DNA from: Moringa oleifera
Taxonomy: Eukaryota > Streptophyta > Magnoliopsida > Brassicales > Moringaceae
Reading direction: 5' to 3'
Length of the DNA stretch: 64,000 nucleotides
Assembly (NCBI GenBank): GCA_021397835.1
Contig: JAJFZO010000034.1
Coordinates: 5,458,501 to 5,522,500, forward strand
The translations under genes were made by a program, and so were the position numbers. The notes beneath the pieces are model-generated. The model did no database searches. It was not told where the DNA came from and saw only the letters and a program-made list of their open reading frames with translations. Below are positions 36,050 through 47,800 of this stretch, one piece after another (position 1 is the stretch's first letter; every line of letters begins with the position of its first letter).

Positions 36050-39000
36050 GGGTACGTTTTTGACCCAACTTTTAACTCATCTATCTCATTACTCACACTG
36101 ACTTTTTTTTTTTTTTTTTGGTTTTATTTCAATTGACCCACCTTTTGACCAAGAGATCAATATGGTTTGTTAGGCACTTTTAGCAAAAGATACTGCTACC
36201 TTAAAGGCTTCTTTATTGGGCTTTCACTACCCTACCATTAATGGTACTTAAAAGCATCATTGCCTAACCAAAAAAGCTTATTTGTTCACAGATGATCAAG
36301 TTACAGTTCTTGTAAAACATGTTTCAACACCTTGGGAGGTAATGGTTGCAAGAAGTCCTCCTTTACTTGATTTGCCTTTTCGACATCACCACTATGTCCA
36401 AAGTTTAATTCTACTAATTTGACCTTGTTTTTTAACTTGCCATGAAGGTCAATACTTTCTGATGTGGGATGTTTGACCTTCTTATGTAGTTTTGAACTCT
36501 CACACAATTGTAGAATTGCTCATAGGCATTACAACATCTTATTGTTTCAGTAGGTACTAGTTGATAATTGCTTTTCAATCGACGCTTTGGTACGTCTATC
36601 TATAACTTTGGTTGTCTTCTTGTTATTTTTGTTTTTTTTTTAATTTTTATTAAGGCAAGTAATCTTCTTATTGTCTAAAGAGCACTTACACGTGGGAGAG
36701 GATACATTTTATCTCTAAGGAATCAACTTAAACCTAACTTGGTCTTTGTCTAGGTCCTTGAACAAGTCCTTGCTCTATAAGGGGAAAATGAAAGCATTGA
36801 AGCCTAAACTTTTTGAAAGAGACAACAATACCGAAGAGGACAGGGGTGGTCTTGCCATTTTAATCAAACCTATATTTGATTATTATGTGCCCCTTTAAAG
36901 ACACAACTGTTGATATTATTATTGATGTGAACTCGAAGCTTACATGGTTTAGAGCCAAGATATCTCCTCCTCTTGCTTATGCAAGTCCTTGCTTAGAGGA
37001 TGGAGTTCTTTAGAGTGTTTTTCCCATTTAGTTTACTTGCTATTTTTGGCCTTTTTTTTTTTTTTTATTCATGGTTTAGCTTGTGCTTGTTCTTCTTATT
37101 TTGTCAATGCATAACCGTGTAGTTTTTTTAATGATGAAAAACATCTGTGACTCTTCAAATTTATCCACTTAATTTGTAATCGCTTTTTATTATCCTTCAT
37201 TGTCTATTTTACTAAGCTCTTGAGCCAATTACGTGATTCTCCATAGCCTGGTTATAACCATTATGCTATATAGCTTAGGATGCTTTGGCATTTATGGGCA
37301 CTTAGTATAGGAGGGCTATGATCTTTCCTTCTGTGCGATTGTTTAATCATTCCAAGGACTTTGACCTGTTGTAAGGTCATGCTTAAGTCTGGTTATAAAG
37401 GGTGGTAATCTTGCTACTGTAGTTTCGTTTGGGCAATTGTCCAAGAAATCTAACTTATCACATGATTAAGTCTTGCCTTTGGGTGGATGTTTGATCTTGC
37501 CTAAAAATTTGACTTCTTACACAAGATGAGCACTCTGATGCCTTTTCAAGCATTATGGTTAATTTTATGAGGAAGGGCTATACCTTTATCGCCAACTTTC
37601 TTTTTGGGTAGGTGCTTAATCATGCTGAGCTAACTTTTTATAGGCCTGTGCCTATGTATAGTTACGAAAGATTGTACTTTTGCTATTAAGATTCCCTTTA
37701 GGCATGTAATTGATTGTGTTGGGCACTCTGACGTGTCTGGAGGGTTTCACCTATGTCTTTTTATCTTGGGTGGGTGCTCAATCATGTTGAGCACTCTAAC
37801 TTGTTTATATAGGTTGTGCCATAACTTTTTTTTTTCCCATTAAATTTTGAATGGGTGCTTGATCATATCGAGCTCTTTGACTTATTTGTACAAGTCATGC
37901 CTATCATGGTATGTAGCTTAAGATAATTGCTTATCGATGAAAATTTAACGTGAGAGGTTGCGATCTTATTACTAGCCTTCCCATTGGGTGAGTGTTGGAC
38001 TAAGTCGAGCATCAATTTTTTAGGGATCGTGTTTGAGAAAGGATGCCAATTGTCATAGTTGTCATCCTAGATATCATGTTCTTTTTGTTTTTTTACCTCC
38101 CAAAACCATTCTTCAAATCCATTATCCTTCCATACACGCACTTCCTTAGTAAAGCAAGTCGGTTAAATGGCAAAGGTGTAAGGCAGGCTTCCTTAGCTAG
38201 GTGCAATAGATTGTCTTGGGTTTTGGGTAACAAGACTAGGTTCTGCTAGGAAGCATCCTTGCTTCATATACTTCAAAAGAAAGAACTTACAACTTCTTTT
38301 CATGGTTTCTATAAGTCTCATAGATAATGTCAATGTTCTCAACATAGTTCATAGGCTGAAAGCTAAATTAGGGAAAAATCAAACATCGTTTTCTTTATAA
38401 AGTTAGTATTTTTCTATTAAGCTAAAAAAGCTACCTTACATGAGTTATAGACAAAATGGATTGGCACTCAAAGACACTACCTATCCTTTTTCCTTAAAAG
38501 CACATGCTTTAGCCTTACGTTTGGCATGCCTAACCCCTGATCAATGAAATGGTTTGCTTGTCATCCCTGTGCAAAACAATATTCCCTTGATGGCTTCAGT
38601 TATCACCATCACTGATCATCAAACCGAGCTAGTTATGTCAGACTGGATAACTTTCGTTAGTAAATCTTTTGTGTTGGGCTTTTTTTTGTTGGGCTTTTTT
38701 TTCTTATTTTCAACTCGACGGACCTTCATAAAGAGAGCCCATACCGACAATGTTACTAAATGATGATTGTCTTTTAAAATCAATTTTGAAGATTAATTGC
38801 CTTATTAGTAGAATAGTTTGTGTGGATATCCGGCGAAGTAAGATTTATTTCCATATACTAAAAGTGCAGCCAACGATGCTGTATTTACCAAAAATGGTTG
38901 CATTTGAGTGATTTAGGCTCCTTATTATATACCTCCATGGAAGCGTAATTCACACAACTTCAGATCAATTAAGGAGAGATGCAGGAATCCAATCCAACCA

Positions 39001-39165
39001 ATGACCTATTCTCTGCCCAATTTGAGTTTCCAATGTCACATTCAACATATAATTCACTTGGGTAAGTAAATTTTCATAAAGTTTAACCAAGCATTTTTAT
39101 GTGAGTATTTTGCTTTGTGGAGTCCAATGTTCTAACTGAAATCATGCTCAAAAACCATAGATCAG
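36050..39165. repeat. Segmental tandem duplication, unit B (about 3.1 kb)
   Basis: This is the second copy of the unit at 33,010-35,990, in direct orientation and with many substitutions and small indels, so the duplication is old. It includes the 'atcatgtcgagcac' repeats (about 37,330-37,890) and LTR-like copy B (about 38,338-38,749). Its right end lies 290 bp before the three-domain UBL gene, so part of that gene's upstream sequence also exists at 35.6-36.0 kb. Confidence 0.7.
38338..38749 (-). repeat. LTR-like repeat, copy B
   Basis: Matches copies A and C and begins TGTCGGTATGGGCTC on the minus strand. The T-rich 'gttgggctttttttt' phrase is duplicated inside it near 38,675-38,700. Confidence 0.5.
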
Positions 39166-39454
39166 AATGCCTTTTTTTTTTTTTTTTTGTGGGTGTGATT
39201 TTGCTAATCATTCAAAACAAACTCAGCATGAAACCTGTGCGTAGTCCATGCCTTTACAATGACTAGCATTCATCCAAAACTCAAGTGGAAAATGTATAAA
39301 TTTCAAGCCTGTTATCATTTGTGGCTCACAAGAACAGTAAGAGTGTATCTTTAAATTAATCCCAGAAAGAAAAACCTTAGATTTATTTAACATCTAAAAT
39401 TCTTATTTTTTTTGTGTTTGATCGATTAAGGACCCAATTTGTTTCAGGAAAACA

Positions 39455-40216
39455 ATGAAAGTGACCATAGTAGCATGGACACAACAAGAATTTGTCATCG
39501 AAGTGGGTCACCAGGAAGCCGTCCTGGAAATCAAAAGAAAGATAGAACAACTTCTCGGAGTTCCGGTGGCTGCACAAACCCTAGCAGTATCCGGCTGGGA
39601 GCTTATCAATGGACTGGACATGGAAGATTATCCGATCGTCACTGAAGGCACAAAAATAGACCTCACCCTCAAACCCGTAGCACCTCCAGTGATAAACCAT
39701 TCTAGCAAGATACAGATCATAGTGAAATTTGCAGCCAGACAGATCAGCATGGAGGTTGACATAACAGAAACTGTGCGAAGCTTGAAAGAGAAGATCCACA
39801 TAATTGAGGGAACACCCATCAAAAGAATGCTGCTTTACTTCTCCGGGACGGAGCTGGAAGATGATTTTCGTAATCTGAGCGAATATGGTATAGGAGATTT
39901 CTCTGAAATAATTGTGTTCCTTAAAACCATGAACAAACTTAAAGATGATCCTCCTACCAGAAAGTTAACTATGGTAGTGGAAACATCTTCTACCCTGCTG
40001 AATTCGGCTAGGATCCCTGTGGAAATGAAGGACTCAAGCACGGTGAACGAGTTGACAGGGCATCTCTTGAGCCGAAAATTACTTCCCCAAGATAATTATC
40101 TGTTTATACACAAGCAGCGGATCATGCGAGAAAATTGCAGCCTCAAGTGGCATGGCGTTGAGAATGGTGAGACTCTTTATGTATTCAAAGGGACTGTTAG
40201 TCGCCCTGGATGTTAA
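39455..40216 (+). CDS. Protein of three diverged ubiquitin-like domains
   Basis: Open frame of 253 aa with no intron in the coding part. UBL1 is about residues 1-73 ('EIKRKIEQLLGVPVAAQTL', the helix and turn after strand 2), UBL2 about 85-157 ('LKEKIHIIEGTPIKRMLL', 'SGTELEDDFRNLSEYGI') and UBL3 about 169-246, the most diverged. Each shows the beta-grasp pattern of ubiquitin but shares few surface residues with it. The protein ends in Cys shortly after UBL3 with no Gly-Gly, and the domain junctions lack a processing Gly-Gly, so unlike polyubiquitin it should remain one polypeptide. A good 3' splice site (TTTGTTTCAG) ends 7 nt before the ATG, suggesting a 5' UTR intron. Cytosolic or nuclear location is likely, as no signal or membrane segment is seen. 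Function unknown; an adaptor role is possible. Confidence 0.85.
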   Translation: MKVTIVAWTQQEFVIEVGHQEAVLEIKRKIEQLLGVPVAAQTLAVSGWELINGLDMEDYPIVTEGTKIDLTLKPVAPPVINHSSKIQIIVKFAARQISMEVDITETVRSLKEKIHIIEGTPIKRMLLYFSGTELEDDFRNLSEYGIGDFSEIIVFLKTMNKLKDDPPTRKLTMVVETSSTLLNSARIPVEMKDSSTVNELTGHLLSRKLLPQDNYLFIHKQRIMRENCSLKWHGVENGETLYVFKGTVSRPGC

Positions 40217-41500
40217 AATTCCCTCACCCGATCCTCCGTTTATGTTCTAAAGCTTCACACAGAAGAGAGACCACAGGAATAAAATGTCGTCTCATGTCAT
40301 TTTTAGTTCTATTTTATCAATTTCTAGAACTATTTCTTAAATTTCATCGTCTGCCATATGTAAAATTAGTTTCAAGAACAGATTTACAAAACAGAAGAGA
40401 GAGGTGCAAAGCTCTCAATTGAAGTTTGAGATAGGAGAGAGAGCCTAAAGAAATTCATGAAAGCGTTTCATAATAAAAGAAATTGTTAATAAGGTCTCCT
40501 AAAAGATTATATTATAATCGGTAAATTAAGAATAAGTTATCATGTAATTTTAGCTATTTCAATAATATACAAGATTTTGTTACCCTACTTACAGATTATA
40601 CACGATTTTCTTACTATATATTACATGTATGTATATAATGCTGTAAAAAATGTAGTAAGCACAGTTGGAGCCAGAATTTGAAGAAAAATGGCTATGATTC
40701 TTGAAAGTGATCCTGCAAAACAAGAAGAGGTGAATATCAAATGTTTTGGACTTAATGGGTTATGGGCTTTATGAAGTTGGACCTTGTTCGGCCTTTTGAT
40801 TTTGGATTTGTATGGTTTGGGTTCTGGACTTTTACTTAACCAACATCATGGCAATTTTCGAGCTTAATTTGTTCTTTGGGTCATGATAATTGTGGTCTCA
40901 CATCATAAACTTCATTGTCATTTAAAGAAATAAAATTAGGTTAATTGAAAATTTGCAATCTTGTGTGGTTCTCGGGAAGATGATGACGATGACCCTCCGT
41001 TTCTCGGACTCTGGTCAGATGGTGAATTGAAGGAGAGTTATCATCTTTCTTCTTAATCTCAACCATCCATCTTTTTTGACCTTAGAGCGGAAAGGATTCT
41101 TGGAGCATCTTTAGATGGTAACTAGAGCTTTACTACCTTTGTCTTTGCTTCAGTCTTGTTGCCAGCCTGCGGCTGTAATACTCTTCTTCGTTGTTTTTTC
41201 TGATCATCTGATCTTCTGTCAGTAAGCCCTTTCTGCTTCTTCATAAAAATGAGTTTTACTGTTGATAGCATCATTTCTAGAGTCTTTACCGAGCAACCAT
41301 GTTCTCTTAAAGAGAAATATCACATCGCTGATCTAGTTAGCCTCTTTCCAGTTGGCCTAATCACAGGGCATATATGTTCCTAAAAAGAACAATTTATGTC
41401 TGTATATGTTGATGCCTTAGATGCCAAAGTCAAGTTTCCGTGTGCAAATTTTATGGGATACCTCCATGTTTTTAGAAGCTAATATTATATTAAAAAATTT
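40217..41500. other. Downstream region of the three-UBL gene, no further gene seen
   Basis: The 3' UTR of the UBL gene must lie at the start. At 40.7-41.4 kb base composition is more balanced, with a 44-codon frame at 41,249-41,383, but I recognise nothing in it. Possibly a decayed gene fragment. Confidence 0.4.
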
Positions 41501-41513
41501 TAAACACTCTTAG

Positions 41514-42192
41514 CATATTTGGTTCACAAAAATATTAATTTTTTATTTTATTTTACACGAAATTTTTTAATATTTAATTTATTTTTATTAATAAATTATA
41601 ATTTTTTAAAAAAATTTTACTTCTTAAAAATTCGAATTAATTATTTCGAAGTAAATCTTCGAAATAATTATTTTATGAAAATAAAAATAATTATACTTTT
41701 TTTTTAATTTTTAACGTATCCTTAATAAAATTCTTAAATCACTATCATATATATATATATATATAACAATTTTATTTTTTTAAAATAATTTATAAAAATA
41801 AAAATATTATTATTAAAATGTTAATACATTTTAATTTTAATTTTATAATATTAATATTTAAAATAAAAATAATTATTAATATATTATTTAGTTAATATAA
41901 TTTTTATAATAATTTATTATTATAAAATATTTATATTAATATTATTTTAATAAAAATTTAATTAAATTATAATTAATTTAATCGAAAGATATATTAGTAT
42001 TTTAAACTTGTTTCAATTACCTTTTCACCTTTTTTTTTTTAAAAAATCAAACACATGAAAATAAATTTATACTATATTCAATTCCAATAAACCAACCATA
42101 ATAATATTTATTCTTTTTTATTTATTCTCTTTTCTATTCTTAAAGAATATTTATTCTATTCCTTCTTTACTCCATTTTACGAACCAAACATG
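41514..42192. mobile_element. Miniature inverted-repeat transposon candidate
   Basis: The left end CATATTTGGTTCACAAAA and the right end (reverse complement CATGTTTGGTTCGTAAAA) match at 15 of 18 positions. The roughly 680 bp between are extremely AT-rich and non-coding. The 8-bp flanks do not match each other, so the exact ends or the superfamily (hAT-like?) are unsure. Confidence 0.45.
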
Positions 42193-42410
42193 TCACACAT
42201 TACTAGATATGAAAGAAAATTAAAAACTTTCTCAAAAGGTAGATGGATTACAAATGAAATCTCTATAACTTACAAGATTGCTCAAGTTATCAAAGGGATT
42301 GTGAATGCGAGAAAAATGAGTTAAAATACTTGAAAGAAAATGAGTATTTCTTGCTCATAAAAGATGGTTAGTTAATAAAAAAAAATTCAAAAGCCATTTA
42401 TTTTTGAGAT

Positions 42411-44085
42411 ACTATAAAAAAATTTAGTTTTAGTACAAAAAAATTTATGGCTAAAATAAAAAAATTATTTTTAAAAATTTTATCAAAAAATCATAGTTAA
42501 AATAATTTTCACGAAAAAAAATTGCAAACGATTTTTCTAACATAGGGACTAATTTCATCAATTACCAAGATGTCAAGATTTAGCTATAGATTTGAATACT
42601 TTAGCAACTAATTGGAATTTGTTGCTAAATTTAATATAATTCAAAAAAATTAATTTTTATAATGTTCACTAACAAAGCAAAAAAAAAAAAATCATGAAAA
42701 ATAAAATCCATTAAAAAAGATTATAAATGCAACATTGTCTTTTATCCTTATCAAATGCAATGTTCACAGAAGAAATTACATCTAACCATCAGGCGATGGT
42801 AAAGGTGCGCTTTTCAAAAAGAGAGCCTCCATCATAAGGATGCACTCATTCATATCAATCTCTCTCTGTAAGTGCTCCTGCAACTTGATCTTAAAGTGTA
42901 AGCGATCGTGCTTTCTCACTTTATGCTCTTCGTCCAATCACTTCTCTAGAGTCCCACCCTCCTCCTTTATACGCTCCTCCACAGACTTATGCCTCAACTC
43001 TATACATTTTTTCATAACCTTCATTTGAGAGCGCATATCGTGCTTAGCTATATTGTCATGAGAGAGTTTACTGCTAAAGCTACCATTTAAATACCATAAT
43101 TGAGCTTAACTTATAAGCCTTACACTGTACTCTTTTTCTCTTTACTTACTACCTCATAGTAAAGCTTACTATAGTATATGTTAGGCGTATCAAAAGATTC
43201 ATCCTTTGGCTAAAAAGCTGATGCAATCAACTCCTGAAAATATTTCTATGATAAAGCATTTTGTTAACTTATTCGTTAATTAAACCGAATAGTAAAGTAA
43301 AAAATAAAATAATTATAGTTATTTATTAAATATTAAAAATAACAAATTTACATTTATATTTTTTGGCAAGTTCATTTATAAACTCATCATGATTGAACTT
43401 TTTAGTGTGAATTCGTTTGAAAAGCTCTATTGCAATAGGTTTACAACCCTACTCTTGTGTTGAAAAAAAGAAAATACTTTATAAATAAGCATATCGTTTT
43501 TATTATATTTTTGTAAGTAATTTAAATATCATATGTAGCATTAATAATGATTCTATAGTGAACATGAATCGGCATTATGTCGAGAAGGATCTAATTCGGG
43601 TTCATTACTCCATCGATTATAGAACATGGTCTTACACTTTTATTTATACTCACCTCTTCCTCCGCATTACATCTCCTTCTAGAGTCACTTTGTCTATCTG
43701 AACCTTTGATATAATCATGTTGATAAAATTAATAAATTTAAGTTAATTTGACAAATAAAGTTTCATAAAAAAATTTAACAAAGTCACCCTCGAAAATTAA
43801 TCCTAAACCCTCTAAAATGCATGATGAAAAGACAATATAAATAATTACATCAATACATATTTCATAAAATAGATTATTTAAACTAATTGATTAAATAATT
43901 CAAAACAAAAAAACAAAAAAAAAAAAGCATAATCATCATCTTCTAAGTTTTCCTTTTTCTTTTCATCTTTCACTCACTCATCCTCTTCCTCGACATTATA
44001 ACTTTCAAAATTTGGTTCATTTAACATGTCTTTTTTTTCATTATTAATATCTATTAATGTCCCACTTGGATTATTCAAGGTTAAT
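42411..44085 (-). pseudogene. 3' half of a second CACTA element, opposite orientation
   Basis: Read on the minus strand, this follows the 3' half of the 26.7-32.6 kb element in order. It starts with the acidic end of TNP2 ('DINNE..', about 44,060-43,960), then 'KVRPCSIIDGVMNPN..SRHNADSCSL'-like sequence around 43,690-43,560, the 'gcttaagctcaattatggtattta' region (about 43,110-43,080) and a coiled-coil end at about 43,040-42,785. Last comes a subterminal stretch with 'agcaacta/ttgctaaat' words reaching 42,411. The 5' half is missing and the terminal CACTA is not preserved. Its C-terminal part is longer than in the other copy, which seems to have lost about 80 codons there. Confidence 0.65.
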
Positions 44086-44514
44086 CATGCTTTCAAAAAA
44101 TTTGATAGAGCTAAATTTTGAATTTAGTTGAACATAATTCTTATGTTTCCTTCTACCAAATTCACGAAATTCGATTGAGCCACATTCCAAATTTGACGGA
44201 GTCAAATTCCTCTGATATGTTCACTTCGAAAAACCACTTTTTAGTGAAATTTGATCAGGTCAAATTACAAATTCAATGGAGTAGAATTCTTTAGCTACTT
44301 GTAATTTGAAAGTTTGTTTTTAAAGTGGAATTCAGTTAGGTTGAATTCTAAGTACAATGGAACCAAATTATTGAATCCTTTTAGAAAACTTTATGCTTCT
44401 TAGATTTTTTTTTAAATTATGTCAATTTTCAAGATATTTTAAATGCAAGCATATGATACGCAAATTTTTTAACTTGAGTAAACTTTGCATATCAAGTTAA
44501 AACTCTTAAGTTAC

Positions 44515-45060
44515 ATTAAAACAAACCTAGTCACATAGGTCATAACTAATCATATAGGTTGCGAATAGGCCTAGTCAAGTTAGGTCGCAGTTGTGGAGAT
44601 TCATTTATTGGTTAAATCAAACTTTTCCAAGTTGGTCATGACTTATTCTAGCTAAGTTATAGATTTGAAGATTTATTTTCTTTTATATTAAATTGAAACT
44701 ATCCAAGTAAGTTGGAGCCATGTAAAGGTAGTGATAATTCTTGAGATTTATTTTCTGTTTACTTTAAAATGAACTTATCCTAGTAGGTCATGACCTAGTC
44801 AAACTAGGTTGCAGATTTTGTGTTTGTTTTCTTTTGTTTAATCAAACCTGTCTAATAGGTTGTAGTTTAGTCAAGTTAGGCCACAACTATGGAAATTCAT
44901 TATTTGGTTGCATTGGAAATTCATTATTTGGTTGCATTACGTCAAACCTATCCTAGTAAGTCTAAGCTTAATCAAGTTAGTTCACCAATTTAAATCAAAT
45001 CTACCTGAGTAGGTATTAGCCTAGTTAAGCTAGTTTACACTGACTAAGTTCTTGACACTT
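44515..45060. repeat. Degenerate tandem array, about 75-100-bp unit (copy 1)
   Basis: The phrase 'cctagtcaagttaggtc', followed by 'cagatttggagattcatt' and 'aaatcgaacctatcc(t/c)agtaggt', recurs about six times with drift. The unit is non-coding, satellite-like. A short exact doublet ('ggaaattcattatttggttgc') occurs at about 44,892-44,936. Confidence 0.6.
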
Positions 45061-45104
45061 GTAACCTTTTGCCTTAACCTTAGATTTTTCAACACTCATA
45101 ATAC

Positions 45105-46960
45105 AAGATATGAAAGGAAATTATAAACGTTCTCAAAGAGTGGAAGGGTTACATATGAAAGCTTTACAATGCCTAAGATTGCTAAATTTATCTAATAGAT
45201 TATGAATGCTAGAAAAATGTGTGAAAGGCTTTTTACTTAAGAGAAAATGAATGCTTGTTGCTCACAAATGATATAAAGCTAATACCAAAAAAAAAAAAAA
45301 AAAAAAAGGAGTTTCAAAAGCCTTCTATATTGTGATATAAAAAAAAATATTCTTTACTCACACAAAAGTACTTTTCTAAGCAATTTGTTATATTTTGCAA
45401 AAATTTGACTGAGCTAAATTATATGCATGTTAGGACTTTAAAATTTGAAATCCTAATCATTTATTCGAGCAAGAAATAATTTGGTGAATCAAAATCAAAC
45501 ATTTGGTCGAGTTGAATTGATCCATTCAAAAATCATGCTTTCCTGAAATTTAATCGAGTCAGATTTTCAATTTAGTTGAACATAGTTCTTATATTTTCCT
45601 TTACCAAATTCATAAAATTTAATCAAGCCATGCATATAATCAATTCATCGAAATTTGGTGGAGTTAAATTTCAAATTTAGCAGAGCAAAATTCTTTAACT
45701 ATTTGCAATTTTAAAATTAGTTTTTAAACGGGAATTCGGTTGAGCTAAATTCTAAGTGCAATGGAATTGAATTTTCAACCCTTTCAAAAAAAATTTTATG
45801 CTTTTCAAAAACTTTTTTGAAATTAGGTCATATTCAAGATGTTTTAAGTGCAAGCATATGATCTGTAATATTTTTAACTTGAGCAAACTTAAAAGCTTTA
45901 TATTTGGTAGTTATTGATTCTTGCTTTAATTGTTTATTTTGTCTCATCATATCTTCCTTAGCCTTAACATTATTAGTCTCTCATTCTTTATACTTTTTTT
46001 TTTCATTCCATCTTCAGGTTAATCTTAATGTTTTATGAGCCAAGTAGATAATACATCAGTTTTAAACCATTAATTTCATGAATTGTTGTTTATATACAAA
46101 ACACCACAACTTATTATAGGAATATCGATTTTTTAAATATTTAATGGTTTCATGAAGTTAACATCAAAATGTCCCTTGTTACATTAAATTGAACCTATCT
46201 TACTAAGTCATAGCCTAATTAAGCTAGGTCAAATTTTCAAAGATTTATTTTTCTATTATGCTAAGTTGAAGGTGTCCCAATAAATTATAGCTTACTTAAA
46301 CTAGGTCATTTGGAGATTCATTTTCTATTATCTTAACTTAAACTTATTCTAGTAGATCATAACTTAGTCAAATTAAGCCATAGTTATAAAGATTTATATA
46401 TTTTTTATTGCGTTAAATCAAACCTATCATACCAGGTTATAACCTAGTCAAGCTAGATCATAGATTTGGAGATTCATTTTTTGTTATGTTAAATCGAACC
46501 TATTCTAATAGGTAATAGCCTAGCCAAGATAGGTCACAGTTTTGAATATTTGCTAATTATGTTAAATCAAACTTATTTAAGTAGGTTGTCGCCTACTCAA
46601 GTTAGGTCATAGATTTAGAGACTTGTTTTCTTTTATGTTAAATCGAAACTATCCCAGTAAATTCTAGTTATGTAAAAATAGGTCACATTTCTTGAGATTT
46701 ATTTTTTAGTTGCCTTAAATTGAACTTATCGTAATGGGTCATAGCCTATTCCAACTAGATTCCAGATTTAAAGTTTTATTATGTCTTATTTCATTAGTAG
46801 TTCCATTTTCTTCTTTCATTAAATTGGACTTTCCAATAGGACATAACCTAGCCAAGTTAAGTCATAGATTTAGAGATGTAATTCCCTTTATATTAAATTA
46901 AACATTTCCAATAGGTCGTAACTTAGTAACAAATCTATCAAACATATCATACTCTGATTG
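45105..46960. repeat. Duplicated repeat region, copy 2, with tandem array
   Basis: Collinear with copy 1 but without the CACTA fragment. From about 46,180 to 46,960 it holds roughly nine units of the 'cctagtcaagctaggtcatag...aaatcgaacctatcc' repeat, spaced about 70-85 bp apart. An A22 run lies near 45,288-45,307. Confidence 0.6.
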
Positions 46961-47399
46961 AGTTAGGTCACACACTTGCAGGTCTAAATTTTTTCTATCA
47001 TCAAAATTTTATCCATGCCTTTGCATGACTTCCTTCATAAGGAAAGACATGCAAAGGGACAGGGACAAGTGTAGATAACATATATGAAAAAAAAAAAAAA
47101 AACACAAAGCAACGCGAACAGATGATAAAGTATCCTTCCCTTACTTGTCCTACTTATAGCCCTTTTGAACAAAGCTATTTATTGTTTTCATACTTTCCCA
47201 TCTGTCAAGCAACTTGCTTAGTTGGTGGGATGCTTTTCTCGACTTGAAGATGACCATCACCTAGTGGATTATAGCCATCATAAGCATCATTGATCACATG
47301 CATGAGTGACCATAAATATTGATAAGAAGAGAACGTGAAAGGGAGAGAATGGTAAGGAAAGAGTGAAGAAGATATCATAAGGTAGAGATATCAATATGA

Positions 47400-47611
47400 A
47401 GAGAAAGAAGCTCAAAAAAAGATAAGAAAGAGATGATGAAGGAAAAAAAAAAAAGAAGAAATCAATTTAAGTAAAAATTAAGTTTCTATCTTAAATTTTT
47501 GGTTGAGATTTTAGAATATTTGAAAGGAATTTGAATTTAAAAAGAAAAAAGAAAAAAAAAGAAAAAGAAAGAGAAGAAGATGATGTCTCGTGGAAGAATA
47601 AAACAAAAAAG

Positions 47612-47646
<35 letters not shown>

Positions 47647-47800
47647 GAAAAAAGGCCTTTTTTTTTTTTTGCAAAGTAAAGAATAGAAAAAAAAAGAAAA
47701 AAAGAAAGAAAGAGAAGAAGATGATGTCTCGTGGAAGAAGAAAAGAAAAAGGCAAAACAAGAAAGAAAAAAAGATAGCCAGGCAGCCTTTTTTTTTTTCT
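47400..47800. repeat. Purine-rich low-complexity tract with a 142-bp tandem repeat
   Basis: Almost every base on the + strand is A or G for about 350 bp. The phrase 'agaagatgatgtctcgtgga' occurs at about 47,575 and again 142 bp later, each time followed by poly(A)-rich sequence and then a T-run ('gcctttttttttt'). Long lysine-rich or phenylalanine-rich open frames here result only from this composition. Confidence 0.75.

Larger units (their letters stand above)
42208..45080. repeat. Duplicated repeat region, copy 1 (interrupted)
   Basis: 42,208-42,410 matches 45,105-45,345 (phrases like 'gaatgc(g/t)agaaaaatg', 'ttgctcataaaagatgg'). 44,080-44,470 matches 45,515-45,900 ('tttagttgaacatagttctta', 'gcaagcatatgat'). 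The array after 44,515 matches the array after 46,170. Between the first two blocks sits the CACTA fragment. No coding potential. Confidence 0.6.

Noticed and set aside
39581..39822. Minus-strand frames under the three-UBL gene
   Set aside because: Antisense shadows of a well-supported UBL coding sequence.
41249..41383. 44-codon + strand frame starting MSFTVDSIISRVF
   Set aside because: Base composition is gene-like, but it is short, matches nothing I recognise and shows no splice or promoter context.
47491..47777. Phe-rich and Lys-rich open frames
   Set aside because: They are translations of a poly-purine tract and its complement, with no protein-like composition.
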